From a virus, in the IMG/VR virus record IMGVR_UViG_3300032236_000815, positions 1 to 64,000 of that record: 64,000 bases of DNA, one strand, 5' to 3'. Position numbers and translations under genes: made by a program. Under the pieces are notes generated by a model, which was not told where the DNA came from, searched no databases, and saw only the letters and a program-made list of their open reading frames with translations. How positions within the stretch are numbered: position 1 is the stretch's first letter; every line of letters begins with the position of its first letter. Below are positions 18,901 through 31,780 of this stretch, piece by piece.

Positions 18901-21900
18901 CCAAGCTGATCCGCAGTTGGCAACCGTTGTTCCAAAAGCTCAAGTAGCATTGAATCGTATTAAAACTTTAGTTCCAAACTTGATGAGTAATACTGCAATT
19001 ACTCCGTCAAGCGGCAATACTGTTGCACAAGTTACATCGTTACCAGCGGCAAGCATAGGTAGTACAACTGCCGTGAGCAATGTACAAAGCAGTATTTCTA
19101 TTCTTTATAACTTAGTTGCAAGTGGACTTACAAACGAGCCGGCTATCATAATGCCAACTCCAACTGGATTTAATACATCTACGTTGACTAATACTGCTTA
19201 TGCTAGTACAACTGGTAGCAATTCAACAGGCGATACAACTGGTTTTGGATACGCTATTACACAAATTCGTCAAAACTATCAGTACTTGATATCAGATACA
19301 TTACAATATTTGATTAACAATCCAGGTACTTCTGGTTATACTGGCCAATCTACACAAATAGGTTTAGGTTATCGTGATATTCAATATATTTTAGATAGTA
19401 TTATCTATGATATGACTTATGGTGGAAACACACAAAGTTTAATAGCAGGTTCTGCATATTATTCATTGAATACACTACAGATTACACAACCACAATTAAC
19501 ACCATATGTTAATGCGTTGACAAATCGTTTGAAATTATTAATTAGTAACGTTATTACTAAAACTACAGCTGGTTCACTATCAGGTAACAACATTGTACAA
19601 GTTACAACAGGTACTGCTGGTAGTGCAGGCGCCGCAGGCTTTGCACAAGACCGTGTACAAAACGTTATTAACTGGATTAGCAACGGCGCTGCCGATGCAA
19701 CTATTAGTCCGTACTACGGTTGGGTAAGCCAGTCTTTACAAACTGCTTTTAATAATGTTATTGCAACTAAAGCAGAAATTGCCAGCGATGCAACTGTATG
19801 GGTAAACAAATTCTATCAATCCGTTTCATTTGCTAATAGTAGTTTAATCAACAGAGATGCAGGTTTAATTACCAACGCAGTTGCCTACGATATGATGTTT
19901 GGTAGCAACTTTAATGCTATTCAAGCAGGCCGTGCATTCAACAGAGCAAACACTAGTGCTACAACTTTACGTACTACAACAGAGCTTGCTCCAAGCCTTG
20001 GCGCAATTAATTTCTTATCTTATAAGATTAAAAATATTGCCGCAAGTGGTGCAAGTGCTCAAATACAAACAACTATTGATGATTTAAATGCTTACCTACA
20101 ATGCGGTACCGCAAACACAGGAACAACATTTACAACTCCTCCGCAACAAATTACTTGGCCACAACCAGCATTGCCAATTGCAACTTACACAAACGTAAGC
20201 GGTCTTACACTAACTGGTTCTGGTGGTTCAGCAACATTTACCATCACACGTAATACAAACGGAAATGGATATTACACTTATACTGTCCAACCAACTGGCG
20301 GCAGCGTAGGTACTGGTTGGGCGGTTGGAAACACTATCAGAATTTACGGTGACACAATTGGCGGACAACGTTCTACTAACGATTTTGTTATCAACATTAC
20401 TCAAGTAAGTGGTGGCGCAATCACAGCCGTAACATATTCTGATGCTCCAGCTACAATTGGATTATTAGAATCTAACCGTGCATTCTTATTAGCTGAAGTT
20501 ATTGCTTATATCAATGCAAACTACTCAAGCATTACAACCAACCCTAACTACACAGTTGCTAAGACACAACGTGATGCTGGATTTGTACTTGATGCTATCC
20601 ACTATGACATGCAATACGGTGGTAACTGGGCAAGTCAAAATGCTGGTATGGCATATTACTCAGCATTGTATGGCACACAAATTGCTTCAGGATTGACTAC
20701 AGCATTTTCTGCCGCACTTGGTTATGTAAGTACACTTGCTCAACAAGTTGTAGTAGGTACTACTGTTGCAACACCATTGCAAGCAACTGTTACACAAGTA
20801 TTACCAACAGCTACTTCATATGTTGGCAGTGCTCGCGATGCAGGCCGTATTGGTACATTGATGACACTAGTTACAAACTTTGTAACTAACGGTTTAACAA
20901 GCGGCGCACCAACAGCAACCATTACAACTATTGCTAGTGGTACAACATTTACAACCGGTTCTGCACATGGTTTACTTGTAGGTGATATTGTTATTCCACA
21001 AACAAGTTCAAACGGTTTAGTATCGACAATTATCGGTTCTGGTACACCGTACTATGTTGTTAGCGTTCCAAGCACAACTCAATTTACATTAAGTTTAAGC
21101 TACAACGGCGCCGCAATAACATCATTTACAAACGGTACTGGATTATCAATCGCTGTACAAACTATCAGTATGCCATATCTAAGCTGGGCAAGTTCTGCCG
21201 CGTTAAGTGCATACGCAACAGTTAGTGCAAGTATACCAACATATCAAACTGGTGCTACTGCATCATTTACTGCTAACCTTGCTGGTACAACAACTATCAA
21301 CGTTACAGCAGTTGCATCAGGTACAATCGCACTAGGTATGGTAATCAGCGGTGCTGGTATCGTAGGCGGTTCAACTATTACAGGTTATGGAACAGGTTCA
21401 GGCGGCACTGGTACTTACACTATCAGCAATGCAAACACAACTGGTACAGTGACTGGCGTGACTATAACAGCAGTTTCTTCTGGTGTAATTGCATACTTGA
21501 ATACAAATTATCCAGCATTGACATATAATCAAACTTATGCAAACCGTGATACATTTAACGTAACGCTAGCCGCAATGTTAGATATGGTAACTGGTAGCAC
21601 ATTTGCTAGTATCCAAGCAGGTCGTGCATACAACAGAACACAAGATTATCAAGTTCAAGGTTACGAAAAGACAGCAACTATTGCTTCTCTAAATTACTTA
21701 CAAACATTAATTGCAAGTACTTTGAGTAGTGCAACATATAGTTCACAACTATCTTCAGCAACTAACAACATCTATCTAATTATTGCCATGTTGACAAACG
21801 GACAATATGTTCGTCCAGAAGTTACTGGTACAGTAACATACAACAATACTTTAGGTATTATTAACGGTGCAGAAATATTACGTGCTAATATTCCATTCTT

Positions 21901-24900
21901 GGCAGCAGAAGTTGTAGCATACTATAACACCACTTACACATATACTGTAAGCAGTTTAGCAAGTTCAGGTAATTTAATTACAACAAGCTCTGCTCATAGT
22001 TTAACAGTTAACGATCCAATTGTGTTTGCTGGAACTAGTGCAGGTGGAATCACTGCTGGTACTGTATATTATGTTGCTAGTGTTCCAAGCACAACAACAT
22101 TTACAATTACAACAGCTGAAGGATATTTAAACAGCAATGCAGGAAGTACATATCCAACAGTTACTTTATCAACTGTAGGAAGTCCAACACTAACTGTTGC
22201 TTACTACTTTAACGTTGCACAAACACAAAGTGATATTACATATTACTTGAATGCAATCATTTACGACTTACAATACACTGGTAACTACAGAAGTTTACGT
22301 TACGCTCGTGTATTACTAAATTCAGTAAACGGTTCTGCTGGTGATAACATGTGGTTAGTTCGTAATGCTTGCGGTGTTCGCAACATGACTATGAACGGAT
22401 TGACTGGTTCATTAACTAATCCAAACAGTTATGGTACAAAACGTATCACAGGCGGTGCGTACACAAGTTTAGATCCAGGATTTGGTCCTAACGATAGTAA
22501 TGCATGGGTTAACACACGTTCAACATACGTACAAAACTGTACAATGTTTGGATATGGTGTATCAGGTGCTAAAGTCGATGCGGCTTTACACGCTGGCGGC
22601 AACAAGTCTATGGTTGCTAACGACTATACATGTATTATTGGTGACGGTATTGGTTGGTGGACAACTGGATCTGGTGCATTGGCCGAACTTGTTTCAGTGT
22701 TCAACTACTATTGCTGGGCAGGTTACCTAAGTGAATTAGGTGGCAAGATGCGAGCAACCAACGGTAACAGCTCATATGGTACATATGGTGTTGTAGCTGA
22801 AGGCACTGATACATACGAAGTTCCGTTATATGGAACAGTAAACAACCGTTATAACGCGGCACAGATTACTAATACTATAACAGACGGTACTAATCAAATT
22901 TTACGTTTAGAATTTGCAAATGCTGGTATAGCATACACTAACGCAACTACAACAATTAGCGGCAGCGGATATAATGCTACAGCATTGCAAGATGAATTCC
23001 GTGATGCAAGTATTTTTGAAACACGCCTAATTGACTTAAACAACGGCCAAGGTGTTGGTGGCACTAGCTACGTTTCAATATCTAACACTGGCCAAGGTAA
23101 CGCTACTTCTGGTATCGGTACATTTGTAATTGCCGCAACTGATACAGCATTGAGTACAGCATACGTTGGTATGAGAATTCAACTTACAGCTGGTACAGGT
23201 GTTGGACAATATGCAAACATCTTAACATATCAAAACGCAAGTAAGATTGCTCAAATTGTTAAAGATAGTTTTGTTCCATTACAAGTTGCATCAACAAGTT
23301 CAACTAACAACTTGATTACAGTGCCAAGCACAGCAACATTGTATGCAGGTCAACCAATTTATTTTGGAACAGCTATCAGTAACCTTACAGCTGGAACATT
23401 ATATTATGTAATCAGTGCAAACTTCTCTGCAACACAATTTGCAGTAAGTACTACACTAAACGGTGGCGCAGTTACATTAACTAACGTCAGTCAAGCAACA
23501 GTTACAGTTACCGCAACAGCAACAACTAATAACTTAATCACAGCAACTAACACATTAGTTGCAGGACAAGGTATTGTGTTTAGCTCTAGCTTTAACGGTA
23601 TTAATGCTGGACAAGTTTACTATGTACTATCAAATAACTTATCAACAAGTGCATTTGCAGTTAGCGTAAGTCCATTTGTAACAACTCCTGTTACAATTAC
23701 AGCAACTGGTTCAGCAAGCTCAACAGGTACAGTAAGTACAGCATTGTATGCCGCTGGTTGGGATCATGTAGTTCCAGGTACAACTATTCAGAACACATTA
23801 GATGTAACTTCATACTACATTATTGAACCACGCTTACAGTATACTGGTCCTGGATTCACAAGTACTGCTAGAACATTAGCTACAGCCGCAACATATTCTA
23901 ACGTTGCATATGGAGCTGGCAACTATGTTGCAGTAGCAACTGGTTCTACTAATACTCAATACAGTACTAACGGTAAGACTTGGGCAAGTGCTGGCGCATT
24001 ACCAAGTAGTTCAAACTGGGTTGATGTTGTATACGGTGGCGGTTACGGCGCAACAGCAACAGCAATCGTTGGCGGGTTAGGCGGATCTGGTGCAGTATTA
24101 ACAGCAGTATTAGGTACTGGATTAACAGCTGGTCAAGTTGTTGCGGTTAACGTTGTTAACGGCGGCATCAATTACAGCAGTCCTCCAACAATTACATTCA
24201 CTGGTGGTAACGGTGCAAATGCAACAGCAATAGCAACAGTATTGAATGGTGTTATCCAAACAGTTACTATGAGTGTAACCGGTTCTGGTTATACATCTGC
24301 TCCAAGTGTTGCCGCAATTACATCAGTTGTAACCGGATTTACAGTTACAAGTTATGGACAAAATTACTTCACAGCACCAACAGTAACAGTTACTGGTGGC
24401 GGCGCAAGTGTTCAAGCAACTGGTGTAGCAACATTGAACAATAACGGTGTTTATACTATTGCATTGTCAACTGGTGGTACTGGTTACACATCTCAACCAA
24501 CTGTAACAATTACAGATTCATTGGCTAAATTTGTAACAATCGCAAGTGGTACAAATAATACTGCTTATAGTACAGTTGCTAACTTAGGTAGTTCATGGAC
24601 AGCAGGTAACGCATTACCTAACACAAACTTCTTAGCATTAACATACGGTAACGGTGTTTATGTTGCAGTTGGTGGTACAACTACTACTCCAGCTATTGCA
24701 TCAAGTACAGACGGTGTAACATGGGTTAACAGAACCGCAGTTGGTTCAGTGACTTATACATCGGTTGCATACGGCAACGGATATTTCATTGCAATTGCAA
24801 GCGGAAGTAACGTAACTGCTCTAAGTACAAACGGTGTTTCATGGTCGTTAGGCGGTGTATTGCCAAGTTCAACAACTTGGTCAAGTATTACATACGGTAA

Positions 24901-27900
24901 CGGACGTTTTGTTGCTATTGCAAGCAACGGTGTTGCGGTAGCTTACAGTTATAACCAAGGTACAACATGGTATTCAAGTACTAACGTTGGTAGCCCAGGT
25001 TTACCATATACACAAAACTGGACTAAAGTTCGTTACGGTGCAGGACAATTTATGGCGGTTGCCGCAAGTCCAAACGTAACATTAACTGCTACTGCCGCAA
25101 GTACTAACTTGATTACATTAAGCAGTACTGCTAACGTTAACGTTGGTAATACTTTAATTCCAACAAGTGTGACAGAAGCTACAACAGCTACAGCTACTAC
25201 TCACGCAACAGCAACTTCAGCATCTGGAGCAATTATTACTAACGGTGTATTGACAGCTAGCAATAGTACAGGCACATTAACAAACGGTATGTTGTTGACA
25301 AGCTCTGGTACAATCGTAGCAGGTACATACATTCAAAGTACAAATACTGCATCATTTAACAGTATGATTAATACTACATTGATGACAGTGTTCAGTGGAA
25401 CTGCGCCAAGTGTAGGTATGACAGTTACTGGTGCTGGTTATGCATCTGGTACATACGTAACTAACGTAAACGTTGCTACATTTACTGGATTTATCAGCAA
25501 CGGTAACTCGGGCGTGGCTGGTACACAGCTAACAGCCGCAACTATAACATCTGGTACACTAAACACATTCCAGTTAATTACTGGCGGTACTGTAAGTGCT
25601 AACACTTATATTAGTGGTAATACACAGTTTAACACAAACAACGGTAGCTTAACTGGTAGCACACTAACATTAGGCACTGTATCTGGTTCAGTTGCTTTAG
25701 GTCAAGCAGTTGCAGGTACTGGTATTCCAACTGGTACATATATAACTGCGTTTGGTTCAGGCGGCGCAGGCGGTAACGGTACATATACTGTAGCAGGTCC
25801 TGGTATTCCAGCAGCCGCAACAGGCACAATTTCTGTAGTTGGTATTGTTTATACATTAAACAACAGCCAAGCAGTTGGTACAGGTGCAAGCCAAACATCG
25901 TTTACAGCAACTAGCTATAACGTAACTAACAGTCAATCGGTTGGTTCTGCCGCATCGCAAATTACATCAACTGGTACTAGCTATGTATTAGCTGGCCCAG
26001 GTACTGCATCGACACAAACTCAAACATCTGCAACTATTACTGGTACTAACGATTTAGTAACTGTTGGTAGTACAGCAGGTATGACAGTTGGCGAACCAAT
26101 TGCGTTTACATACTTTACAATTAGTACAACGTTAACTGCTACAAACAGTTCAGGTAACCTGTTAACAGTTGCATCAACTAGCGGCTTTACAGTTGGCGGA
26201 AGTATTATATTCACAGCAGTAACACAAAGTGGTTTATTAACTGCAAGTGCAAGTACAGGTAACTTGTTAACATTGAGCAGTACTAGTGGTTTAGTTAACG
26301 GTGAGACAATTGTATTCACCAGCGTAACACAAGCTACTACATTAACAGCAACTACTCCAAGTGCATCAACATTTACTGGTTACATTGCAGGTACAACATT
26401 GACTGTTGGTACTGTTGGTTCTGGTACGATTGCAATTGGTCAAGTATTAACTGGATCAACAACAGTTGCTGGTACTTACATTGTTGCTAACATCAGTGGT
26501 TCTGGTAACGGTTCTACATGGCAAGTAAGCGTAAGTCAAACAGTTGGTAGCTCAGGTTCACTACAAGCATTGACTGGTACAGGTAACTTGATTACATTGA
26601 ACACATCAACTGGTATGGTTGTTGGTGAATCATTTGTAGTAGGTACAAACGTCGGTAACTTGTTAACATCAAGCACATACTACATTACTAAGATTATTGG
26701 TAACCAAATTGCAGTTGGTACAAGTTCAGGCGCAACTAGCGACTTTACAGTTTCTAATACAACTGGACAAAGCGTATCTGTAACTGCTGGTACAGTATTT
26801 GGCGGCATCACAAGTGGTACAACTTATTATGTAACAAGCATAAGTGGTAGCCAAATCACTATCAGTGCATCTTACTCTGGTGCTAACTTGACATTGACCA
26901 ACGCCGCTGGAGCATGGACTTATGCATCAGGCGCCGCTTTTGGTGGTATTACAAGTGGTACAACATACTATATCTTAAGTATTCCAACACCAGGTACAAA
27001 CGGTACAATTACTGTAAGTACAAGTTATGGTGGTAGCGTACAAGCTGTAACAAGTGCCAACGGTGCTTGGACAGCAGTTGAAGGTAGTGTGTTTGGTAAC
27101 TTAGTATCAGGTACAACTTATTACATTAGCGAGGTTATTGGTAGCACACAAATTGCGCTTTCAACATCTTACGGAGCAACTACTAACTTTACACTAGCAA
27201 GCCAAAACGGTAGCTGGAGTACAACAGCTGGTAGTATATTAGGTAACTTAGTATCTGGTAACACATACTACATTACAAGTATTAGCGGTAACAACGTAAC
27301 TGTAAGTACAAGTTTAGGCGGATCAACATTCAGCTTAATTAGCGATACAGGTGCATGGACTGCCGTAATTGGTAATGCGTATGCCGCTACAAGTTGGGAC
27401 GGTATTAACTGGAGTACACAACTATTAGGCACAAGCAATAGTTGGAGTGCATTGACATACGGTAACCCAATCAGTGCTACTTTAGGCGCTCAACCAACTT
27501 GGGTAACATTAAGTAATGCGGCCGGTACAACTACCGCAGTAAGTACAAGAGCAGGTGCTACACCATTAGGCCGTGTAACTGCTAAGAGTGGTGTAATTAC
27601 TGAAATCCGTATGATTGAACCAGGTAGCGGTTATGCAAAAGGTAACGTTTCTGCAACTACAATTACAACTAACGTGATTACAGTTGATGATACTACTAAC
27701 TTACAAAACAATCAACCAGTTACATTTAATCAAAGTTCAGGTGGTATTGTAGCTGGTACAGTATACTATGTTCTATACGGTAGTATTACAGTTAGTAGCT
27801 TCCAGATTACAACAGCCTCTGGTGGTACAACAGCAATATCGTTAACAACTAGTGCGCCAACTGGTATGATTTATCGTGCAGGTGCAATTGTCACACAGAT

Positions 27901-28831
27901 TGATCCTAACAAGGTATTGACTGCGGCAATTAACCCACGTCAAGGTGACGGTGCATTAGGTAACCCAAGCTTCGGTAATAGAGGTACAGGTAACTCTACT
28001 GCTACAGCAAGTACATCAGGTGACGGATATGCTGATTTATTCCAAACTGGCGGATACTTAAACGTGGCTAATTTGTTTAGTTTACCAACACCGGGATCAA
28101 ACGTACAGTTTGCAAGTATTCCAGGTGTATGGTATAAACTGGTTACAGTTACAAACGTATTAGGTATTGCTGGCGCATACACAGCACAGATTCAAATTAA
28201 TCCAAACATGAGTGCATTGTTGGCACCCCCACACAATGATATCATTACAACAAGATTAAAATACTCACAAGTACGTTTAACAGGACATGACTTCTTGTAT
28301 ATTGGTACAGGTAACCAAGTACAGACGAATTATCCAAACGTAATTACAACTAATGCAATCCAAGCTAACCAAACTTACAGTTTAGGCGGTGGTCGTGTGT
28401 TCTACACCAGTACTGACCAAGACGGTAACTTTAACGTTGGTGGATTGTTTGGAGTTCAACAAGCAACTGGTACAGCTAGTTTGAACGCTACAGCGTTTAA
28501 CTTAGCAGGTTTACAATCATTGCAGTTGGGCGCAGTTAGTTTAGGTGTTGGTTCAGCTACAGTTACTCAATTCAGTACTGACCCATACTTTACTGCTAAC
28601 AGCGATAATATTGTTCCAACCCAAAAGGCTATTAAGTCTTACATTACCAGCCAAATTGGTGGCGGAGCAAGTACATTGAACGTAAATACTTTGACAGCGG
28701 GTGTAATTTACTTGAGTGGTAATACAATTACAACTACATCAGGCGGACAAATCATTGTATCGGCAAAAATGAACTTTACAGGTGGCGTAGACGGAAGTCC
28801 AGTGTCGCTTGCATACTTTATGACAAAATAA
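15926..28831 (+). CDS. Giant tail-fibre/adhesin protein (4301 aa)
   Basis: A single 12.9-kb reading frame, paralogous to the 2651-residue gene. Residues 1-560: seven Trp-rich carbohydrate-binding-like repeats, some split by Ig-like modules. From about 955 a beta-helix opens ([20 protein letters not shown]) but is interrupted by about 1150 residues containing repeated helical units of the type RDAGxxxDAIxYDMxYGGN. The helix resumes near 2140 ([16 protein letters not shown], later [13 protein letters not shown]). About 2650-3060: propeller-like YGNGxFVAIA...STDGxTW repeats. About 3060-3820: many Thr/Ser/Gly modules with GTTYYVxxI signatures. The C-terminus ([26 protein letters not shown]) matches the sister. 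The frame is intact. Predicted long, multi-domain host-adhesion protein. Confidence 0.8.
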   Translation: MAEYLLGRIKFVWQGAWTNGTGYLVDDVVSYNGKTYICVVAHTASTLFDTDFLNVVPKWNLMSDGITWGGSWANATYYDQGSLIKYGGVVYVCTTGHTSAASTASLATTSASSTGGTATLTFASQVVQPFLVGATITVSGVSPNNFNGTFTVTSCSTTQVQYALVGTYGPQSQAGTVAGTSQLGLELNQSSWNAFATAFNWAGPWAANTRYKTSDLVSYGGYTYICTTGHVSASTATLGLEANSGNWQVFNAGISYIGSWNTGGGVRYKLNDVVKYGADLWICTTAHTSTTTFDTAKFAIFINGFEFVNSWSSSAVYEIGDTVTYGGYTYVAIQNGTNQVPSTASTYWQPFTTGFSFQGDWLVGTSYQIGSVVRLNGYTYLAKADNVGQQPPNSTYWYQLNSGLKWSNVQQTYTNVGGTNVIGTGSGATFNIVRNSTTYSVTVNAAGTGYAVNNTIKVLGTALGGLSPVNDLVITVASLTSTPTTSGVATITTSGIAVSWTSGTGYVLGDVVLYGANSYICVLAHTAGSGNTPVADTTGTYWNLLSAGAESAQLSVTGDMFYYSATGPARLPIGKEGQVLRVQNGLPAWQYFGLINNVVYVSNTQGTDRPDFGITPENPWASVRYACQQIEAGYLNTNAGTLLTLNKQFMMKEVNNYIKVQYSVNVTGTSGTTITVGGSSTTSQVTTANLTAGMPIIFANSSGNIVAGTTYYVAQVISATTFNIATSAANALVPTLYTVGTGTANTGTYVYDPAKAERDSGLVIEGAIFDLTHSGNLKTITNAKSFFTATGNNLISGVNSYDIAPFVSSLSYLNGTLIPNVLANTAPSTNYQLVLNPTIATTGTSATGGVATITYTGAAFTVGSFITVSGVTPTAYNGTWQVTASSSGSVSFLSSATGSQTVAGTVQTQKAIQQINASYPAESGAATTVQSLVTVVTSALSAGTTAGLPNLATPNTTISIKTGTYNEVLPINVPAYTALVGDELRSTVVQPFQADPQLATVVPKAQVALNRIKTLVPNLMSNTAITPSSGNTVAQVTSLPAASIGSTTAVSNVQSSISILYNLVASGLTNEPAIIMPTPTGFNTSTLTNTAYASTTGSNSTGDTTGFGYAITQIRQNYQYLISDTLQYLINNPGTSGYTGQSTQIGLGYRDIQYILDSIIYDMTYGGNTQSLIAGSAYYSLNTLQITQPQLTPYVNALTNRLKLLISNVITKTTAGSLSGNNIVQVTTGTAGSAGAAGFAQDRVQNVINWISNGAADATISPYYGWVSQSLQTAFNNVIATKAEIASDATVWVNKFYQSVSFANSSLINRDAGLITNAVAYDMMFGSNFNAIQAGRAFNRANTSATTLRTTTELAPSLGAINFLSYKIKNIAASGASAQIQTTIDDLNAYLQCGTANTGTTFTTPPQQITWPQPALPIATYTNVSGLTLTGSGGSATFTITRNTNGNGYYTYTVQPTGGSVGTGWAVGNTIRIYGDTIGGQRSTNDFVINITQVSGGAITAVTYSDAPATIGLLESNRAFLLAEVIAYINANYSSITTNPNYTVAKTQRDAGFVLDAIHYDMQYGGNWASQNAGMAYYSALYGTQIASGLTTAFSAALGYVSTLAQQVVVGTTVATPLQATVTQVLPTATSYVGSARDAGRIGTLMTLVTNFVTNGLTSGAPTATITTIASGTTFTTGSAHGLLVGDIVIPQTSSNGLVSTIIGSGTPYYVVSVPSTTQFTLSLSYNGAAITSFTNGTGLSIAVQTISMPYLSWASSAALSAYATVSASIPTYQTGATASFTANLAGTTTINVTAVASGTIALGMVISGAGIVGGSTITGYGTGSGGTGTYTISNANTTGTVTGVTITAVSSGVIAYLNTNYPALTYNQTYANRDTFNVTLAAMLDMVTGSTFASIQAGRAYNRTQDYQVQGYEKTATIASLNYLQTLIASTLSSATYSSQLSSATNNIYLIIAMLTNGQYVRPEVTGTVTYNNTLGIINGAEILRANIPFLAAEVVAYYNTTYTYTVSSLASSGNLITTSSAHSLTVNDPIVFAGTSAGGITAGTVYYVASVPSTTTFTITTAEGYLNSNAGSTYPTVTLSTVGSPTLTVAYYFNVAQTQSDITYYLNAIIYDLQYTGNYRSLRYARVLLNSVNGSAGDNMWLVRNACGVRNMTMNGLTGSLTNPNSYGTKRITGGAYTSLDPGFGPNDSNAWVNTRSTYVQNCTMFGYGVSGAKVDAALHAGGNKSMVANDYTCIIGDGIGWWTTGSGALAELVSVFNYYCWAGYLSELGGKMRATNGNSSYGTYGVVAEGTDTYEVPLYGTVNNRYNAAQITNTITDGTNQILRLEFANAGIAYTNATTTISGSGYNATALQDEFRDASIFETRLIDLNNGQGVGGTSYVSISNTGQGNATSGIGTFVIAATDTALSTAYVGMRIQLTAGTGVGQYANILTYQNASKIAQIVKDSFVPLQVASTSSTNNLITVPSTATLYAGQPIYFGTAISNLTAGTLYYVISANFSATQFAVSTTLNGGAVTLTNVSQATVTVTATATTNNLITATNTLVAGQGIVFSSSFNGINAGQVYYVLSNNLSTSAFAVSVSPFVTTPVTITATGSASSTGTVSTALYAAGWDHVVPGTTIQNTLDVTSYYIIEPRLQYTGPGFTSTARTLATAATYSNVAYGAGNYVAVATGSTNTQYSTNGKTWASAGALPSSSNWVDVVYGGGYGATATAIVGGLGGSGAVLTAVLGTGLTAGQVVAVNVVNGGINYSSPPTITFTGGNGANATAIATVLNGVIQTVTMSVTGSGYTSAPSVAAITSVVTGFTVTSYGQNYFTAPTVTVTGGGASVQATGVATLNNNGVYTIALSTGGTGYTSQPTVTITDSLAKFVTIASGTNNTAYSTVANLGSSWTAGNALPNTNFLALTYGNGVYVAVGGTTTTPAIASSTDGVTWVNRTAVGSVTYTSVAYGNGYFIAIASGSNVTALSTNGVSWSLGGVLPSSTTWSSITYGNGRFVAIASNGVAVAYSYNQGTTWYSSTNVGSPGLPYTQNWTKVRYGAGQFMAVAASPNVTLTATAASTNLITLSSTANVNVGNTLIPTSVTEATTATATTHATATSASGAIITNGVLTASNSTGTLTNGMLLTSSGTIVAGTYIQSTNTASFNSMINTTLMTVFSGTAPSVGMTVTGAGYASGTYVTNVNVATFTGFISNGNSGVAGTQLTAATITSGTLNTFQLITGGTVSANTYISGNTQFNTNNGSLTGSTLTLGTVSGSVALGQAVAGTGIPTGTYITAFGSGGAGGNGTYTVAGPGIPAAATGTISVVGIVYTLNNSQAVGTGASQTSFTATSYNVTNSQSVGSAASQITSTGTSYVLAGPGTASTQTQTSATITGTNDLVTVGSTAGMTVGEPIAFTYFTISTTLTATNSSGNLLTVASTSGFTVGGSIIFTAVTQSGLLTASASTGNLLTLSSTSGLVNGETIVFTSVTQATTLTATTPSASTFTGYIAGTTLTVGTVGSGTIAIGQVLTGSTTVAGTYIVANISGSGNGSTWQVSVSQTVGSSGSLQALTGTGNLITLNTSTGMVVGESFVVGTNVGNLLTSSTYYITKIIGNQIAVGTSSGATSDFTVSNTTGQSVSVTAGTVFGGITSGTTYYVTSISGSQITISASYSGANLTLTNAAGAWTYASGAAFGGITSGTTYYILSIPTPGTNGTITVSTSYGGSVQAVTSANGAWTAVEGSVFGNLVSGTTYYISEVIGSTQIALSTSYGATTNFTLASQNGSWSTTAGSILGNLVSGNTYYITSISGNNVTVSTSLGGSTFSLISDTGAWTAVIGNAYAATSWDGINWSTQLLGTSNSWSALTYGNPISATLGAQPTWVTLSNAAGTTTAVSTRAGATPLGRVTAKSGVITEIRMIEPGSGYAKGNVSATTITTNVITVDDTTNLQNNQPVTFNQSSGGIVAGTVYYVLYGSITVSSFQITTASGGTTAISLTTSAPTGMIYRAGAIVTQIDPNKVLTAAINPRQGDGALGNPSFGNRGTGNSTATASTSGDGYADLFQTGGYLNVANLFSLPTPGSNVQFASIPGVWYKLVTVTNVLGIAGAYTAQIQINPNMSALLAPPHNDIITTRLKYSQVRLTGHDFLYIGTGNQVQTNYPNVITTNAIQANQTYSLGGGRVFYTSTDQDGNFNVGGLFGVQQATGTASLNATAFNLAGLQSLQLGAVSLGVGSATVTQFSTDPYFTANSDNIVPTQKAIKSYITSQIGGGASTLNVNTLTAGVIYLSGNTITTTSGGQIIVSAKMNFTGGVDGSPVSLAYFMTK

Positions 28832-28843
28832 CGGAGAAATAAC

Positions 28844-29164
28844 ATGGCATCAGGACGAGTCGCATCGGTTGCACCAAACGCAACATCAATCACAACAATT
28901 TACCCAGTACCAACTGGGTACTATGGCATCTATAATGTTAGTATCACAAATACTAACACTACGCCAGTAACCATTCGTTTAGCAGTAGCCGCAGGCGCTA
29001 CACCAAACGCTAACGAATACATCGAGTACAATGCAACTATTGTACCTAACGGTGTACTAGAGCGTACAGGTATTGTTGCTGCCGCTGGTACATACATTGT
29101 TGGTTATGCAAGTGCTTCACTTGTAAACTTTAATGTATGGGGCATTGAGACATCAACATCATAA
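28844..29164 (+). CDS. Small fibre-associated protein, paralogue 3
   Basis: A 106-residue beta-rich protein, third and most divergent member of the set with 3081 and 7190 (strand YNVSITNTNTTPVTIRLAVA, central EYNATIVPNGVLERTG, short C-terminal strand). It starts 12 nt after the giant fibre gene with Shine-Dalgarno CGGAGA. The repeated association of these small proteins with fibre genes points to a structural or assembly partner. Function otherwise unknown. Confidence 0.6.
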   Translation: MASGRVASVAPNATSITTIYPVPTGYYGIYNVSITNTNTTPVTIRLAVAAGATPNANEYIEYNATIVPNGVLERTGIVAAAGTYIVGYASASLVNFNVWGIETSTS

Positions 29165-29176
29165 GAGAGAATTTAA

Positions 29177-30049
29177 ATGGCAAGATATAATACCCAACTA
29201 GGTATGGCAACAAGTCCAACTACTGGACTTATACAGTACGTAACTAGTGCAACTACAATAACTACACCGTATCAAGGTCTGTATACAGAAATTGGATCAA
29301 CTACTGCGGCAATATTTACTATTAACTTGCCAACGCCAGCGAGTTTCCCAGGAACTACGCAGACATTTTTTAATAACTCTGCTTACGCAGTTACTTTATC
29401 TATTACTGGTGGTATTTTTACAGGTAGTATCGGCTCAGCTGGTACAAATTTTATTTTAAATCCAACTGCTACAGTTACAATATTTTCAGACGGTACAAAC
29501 TATGTTTGTATGAGCGGTACTGGCGGCGCCCAAGCTGTAAGTACGTTGTCTGCTAGTTCAACTGTAAACTTGAGCCCATCTAATGCTAACGTAACACTTA
29601 GCCCAACTGGTTCAGGACAAGTGTTTATTAGTCCAGCAACAACTGGTTCTATCAGTAACATGACATTTACTGCTGGCGGTTTAACAACATTACAACAAAC
29701 TACTGAAGTTCTTGCTACTATTGCAAGCCCAGGCGGCACAGCTACACTAAACTATAACACTACTGACATTTGGTATTTGACTGGTTTAAGTGCAAACTTT
29801 ACAGCCGCATTTACTAACGTGCCAACAACATTGCTAAGAACTGTTACTATGACATTGATTTTAGTGCAAGGTGGTACAGCGTATATTCCAAACGCGGTAA
29901 CAATTAACGGTACAAGTTATAGTATTACATGGCCAGCTGGTATTGTTCCAACTGGAACAGCTAACAGGGTTAACATTGCAACATTCTTTATTGTCAATGC
30001 TACAGCCGCACCTAACTATGTGTTAGGACAAATCAGTGAATACGGTTAA
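29177..30049 (+). CDS. Putative virion structural/fibre protein
   Basis: A 290-residue Thr/Ala/Gly-rich beta protein. It contains the shaft-like element SNANVTLSPTGSGQVFISP, close in style to LVLTPNGTGQLI of the 4454 gene, and ends in a compact non-repetitive domain (VTINGTSYSITWPAG, FFIVNATAAPNYVLGQI). No signal peptide or catalytic motif. Shine-Dalgarno AGAGAG. It lies downstream of the giant gene in the same operon and is probably part of the same adhesin apparatus. Confidence 0.6.
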   Translation: MARYNTQLGMATSPTTGLIQYVTSATTITTPYQGLYTEIGSTTAAIFTINLPTPASFPGTTQTFFNNSAYAVTLSITGGIFTGSIGSAGTNFILNPTATVTIFSDGTNYVCMSGTGGAQAVSTLSASSTVNLSPSNANVTLSPTGSGQVFISPATTGSISNMTFTAGGLTTLQQTTEVLATIASPGGTATLNYNTTDIWYLTGLSANFTAAFTNVPTTLLRTVTMTLILVQGGTAYIPNAVTINGTSYSITWPAGIVPTGTANRVNIATFFIVNATAAPNYVLGQISEYG

Positions 30050-30071
30050 TCAATAATTTAGGAGAATAAGA

Positions 30072-31742
30072 ATGCCAATTACAAGTACCGTTGGAGGAAC
30101 AGTTGAGTTAAAAGGACTTGGCGGCGCCCACCCAGGAGTTGCACCAGTAGATACTTCGGCTAGTACAGCCGCAGGCTCTATCGGAACTATGACAGTAACC
30201 GCAGGCGGCTGGGTAAGTTCAGGAACTACACCACCAGGCTATCCGTCAGGATATTATCCACTCAGCATTTCAAGTGTATCTGGAAGCCGTGTAGCATTTG
30301 ATCCGTTTGGTCAAGGCGCTATCACTTATACACTTCCAAACGCACTTAGCGGTACTATAACATCTGTTAGTGGCGCAACTGTAACCATCAGCGGATCTAC
30401 ATCCGGTATGGCTCAAGGTAGCGACTTTACAGTATATTTTTCAGGTGGTGGTACAAACGCTCAACAGTCTACATATGGTGGAGTATGGCCAGGAACATGG
30501 TATGTTGCCAGTGTTGTTAGCGGAAACCAAGTTACACTAGCAACTACTTACGGTAATGCTATTGCAAATAGTCCAACTACATTCCAAAGTTATAACACTA
30601 GCTATACAGTAAGCGGTTTGAATTATGTTAGCGGAGCATTACCTAGCGGATTGTCGTTTAACTCAAGTACAGGAACTGTAAGCGGAGCCATTTCTATTAA
30701 CTCAACTAGTAACCCAGGTTATAATAATGGAATGCTTTTAAACTATCCACCTAGCGGCGGCCTATACGACGGAAGAACTGTTCCAACAACCTCATACCAA
30801 TTTAAAGTACGTGCTACTGATGCGTTAGGTATTAATCAAACAGATCGTCAATATAGTATTAACTTGAGTGTGCCATATGCATATCGTCAAGTTATCACAA
30901 CAACTTACTTGCAAGCTGGTTATGCAAACAGCTCATGTTGGCAAACTACTTGCCGTACAACAAACTCGACAGACACTACTATCGACTTGGGTTCAAGTGG
31001 TTACCAGGAAGTTGCTCATAACTACCAGATGAGTGCTCACAACTTAACTCGTTCGTTCACATTTGGTGCAGGATCGGCTCACTGTGCCGCGGCAAGTAAC
31101 GTTATTGCATTTAATATGCGTACTGAAACTGCTAATACTGCGGGTTATTCACGTGGTTATCCAGTAAGTCAAAATAACTGTTCTACACTACGTCAAGAAT
31201 ATTACTATGCATGGTGTACAAGCCCAGCGGCAACTACAGTATATGAAATGAATTTGACAACCGAACAAGGTTATACTGCTCCTACTTCATGCCCAGGCCC
31301 TAATGCATTAACTGGAAATAGCTGGGACGGTTATGGTGTTTGGATGAGTCAAAACTACAACATGACTTACTCTAATCGAACAGTTACCAGCCGTGGCGGT
31401 ACTACTGTTACTGGTGATGCTCAAGGTAAAGTAATGGAAGGTAAGATTAACGCTTACGGTGGCCGTGAAGGTTGCCCAAGCACAAACTGGCGTAGAACTG
31501 TTCAAAGTACTAACACCAGTGTTGATGCGGCTGGCGCAAAACCTTACAACTCAGGCGAAGAAAACAACATGACTGGCCAAGATTGGGGATATTGTATCGG
31601 ATTCTACGGACCTGCAGGACACGTTAATACATCATTTAAATTTATCTATGCTACAGAAGCAGGGTATGGAACTAATGCTAGTTTGGAAGCTAAAGGCGGA
31701 CACGCAGGTAACAGTTCAGGAACCACATGTTGGCGAGATTAA
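30072..31742 (+). CDS. Fibre/adhesin protein with Ig-like domain and Cys-rich C-terminus
   Basis: A 556-residue protein. Residues about 170-215 (YTVSGLNYVSGALPSGLSFN, then STGTVSGA) match the putative-Ig He_PIG pattern, where GALPxGLxxNxxTGxxxG is diagnostic. The C-terminal 280 residues are non-repetitive and unusually rich in Cys, Trp and Tyr, including SSCWQTTCRTTNS, NNCSTLRQEYYYAWC, TSCPGPN, EGCPSTNW, WGYCIGF and a terminal TTCWRD. This looks like a folded, possibly disulfide-stabilised head such as a receptor-binding tip. It is the last gene of the fibre operon. Shine-Dalgarno AGGAGAA. No enzyme family recognised. Confidence 0.65.
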   Translation: MPITSTVGGTVELKGLGGAHPGVAPVDTSASTAAGSIGTMTVTAGGWVSSGTTPPGYPSGYYPLSISSVSGSRVAFDPFGQGAITYTLPNALSGTITSVSGATVTISGSTSGMAQGSDFTVYFSGGGTNAQQSTYGGVWPGTWYVASVVSGNQVTLATTYGNAIANSPTTFQSYNTSYTVSGLNYVSGALPSGLSFNSSTGTVSGAISINSTSNPGYNNGMLLNYPPSGGLYDGRTVPTTSYQFKVRATDALGINQTDRQYSINLSVPYAYRQVITTTYLQAGYANSSCWQTTCRTTNSTDTTIDLGSSGYQEVAHNYQMSAHNLTRSFTFGAGSAHCAAASNVIAFNMRTETANTAGYSRGYPVSQNNCSTLRQEYYYAWCTSPAATTVYEMNLTTEQGYTAPTSCPGPNALTGNSWDGYGVWMSQNYNMTYSNRTVTSRGGTTVTGDAQGKVMEGKINAYGGREGCPSTNWRRTVQSTNTSVDAAGAKPYNSGEENNMTGQDWGYCIGFYGPAGHVNTSFKFIYATEAGYGTNASLEAKGGHAGNSSGTTCWRD

Positions 31743-31745
31743 CCT

Positions 31746-31753
31746 GCTAAATA
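31746..31753 (+). promoter_or_regulatory. Putative late promoter box (GCTAAATA)
   Basis: Precedes the gene at 31781 with a predicted leader of about 22 nt carrying Shine-Dalgarno AGAGGA (31771-31776). GCTAAA here and TTTAGC at 31764-31769 can also pair. Confidence 0.55.
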
Positions 31754-31780
31754 TTCAACAATTTTTAGCAAGAGGAATTT

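Noticed and set aside
7943-28831. Many TAAATA matches inside fibre coding sequence as promoters
   Set aside because: The coding DNA is AT-rich and repetitive, so such hexamers are expected by chance; only intergenic boxes just before genes were kept.
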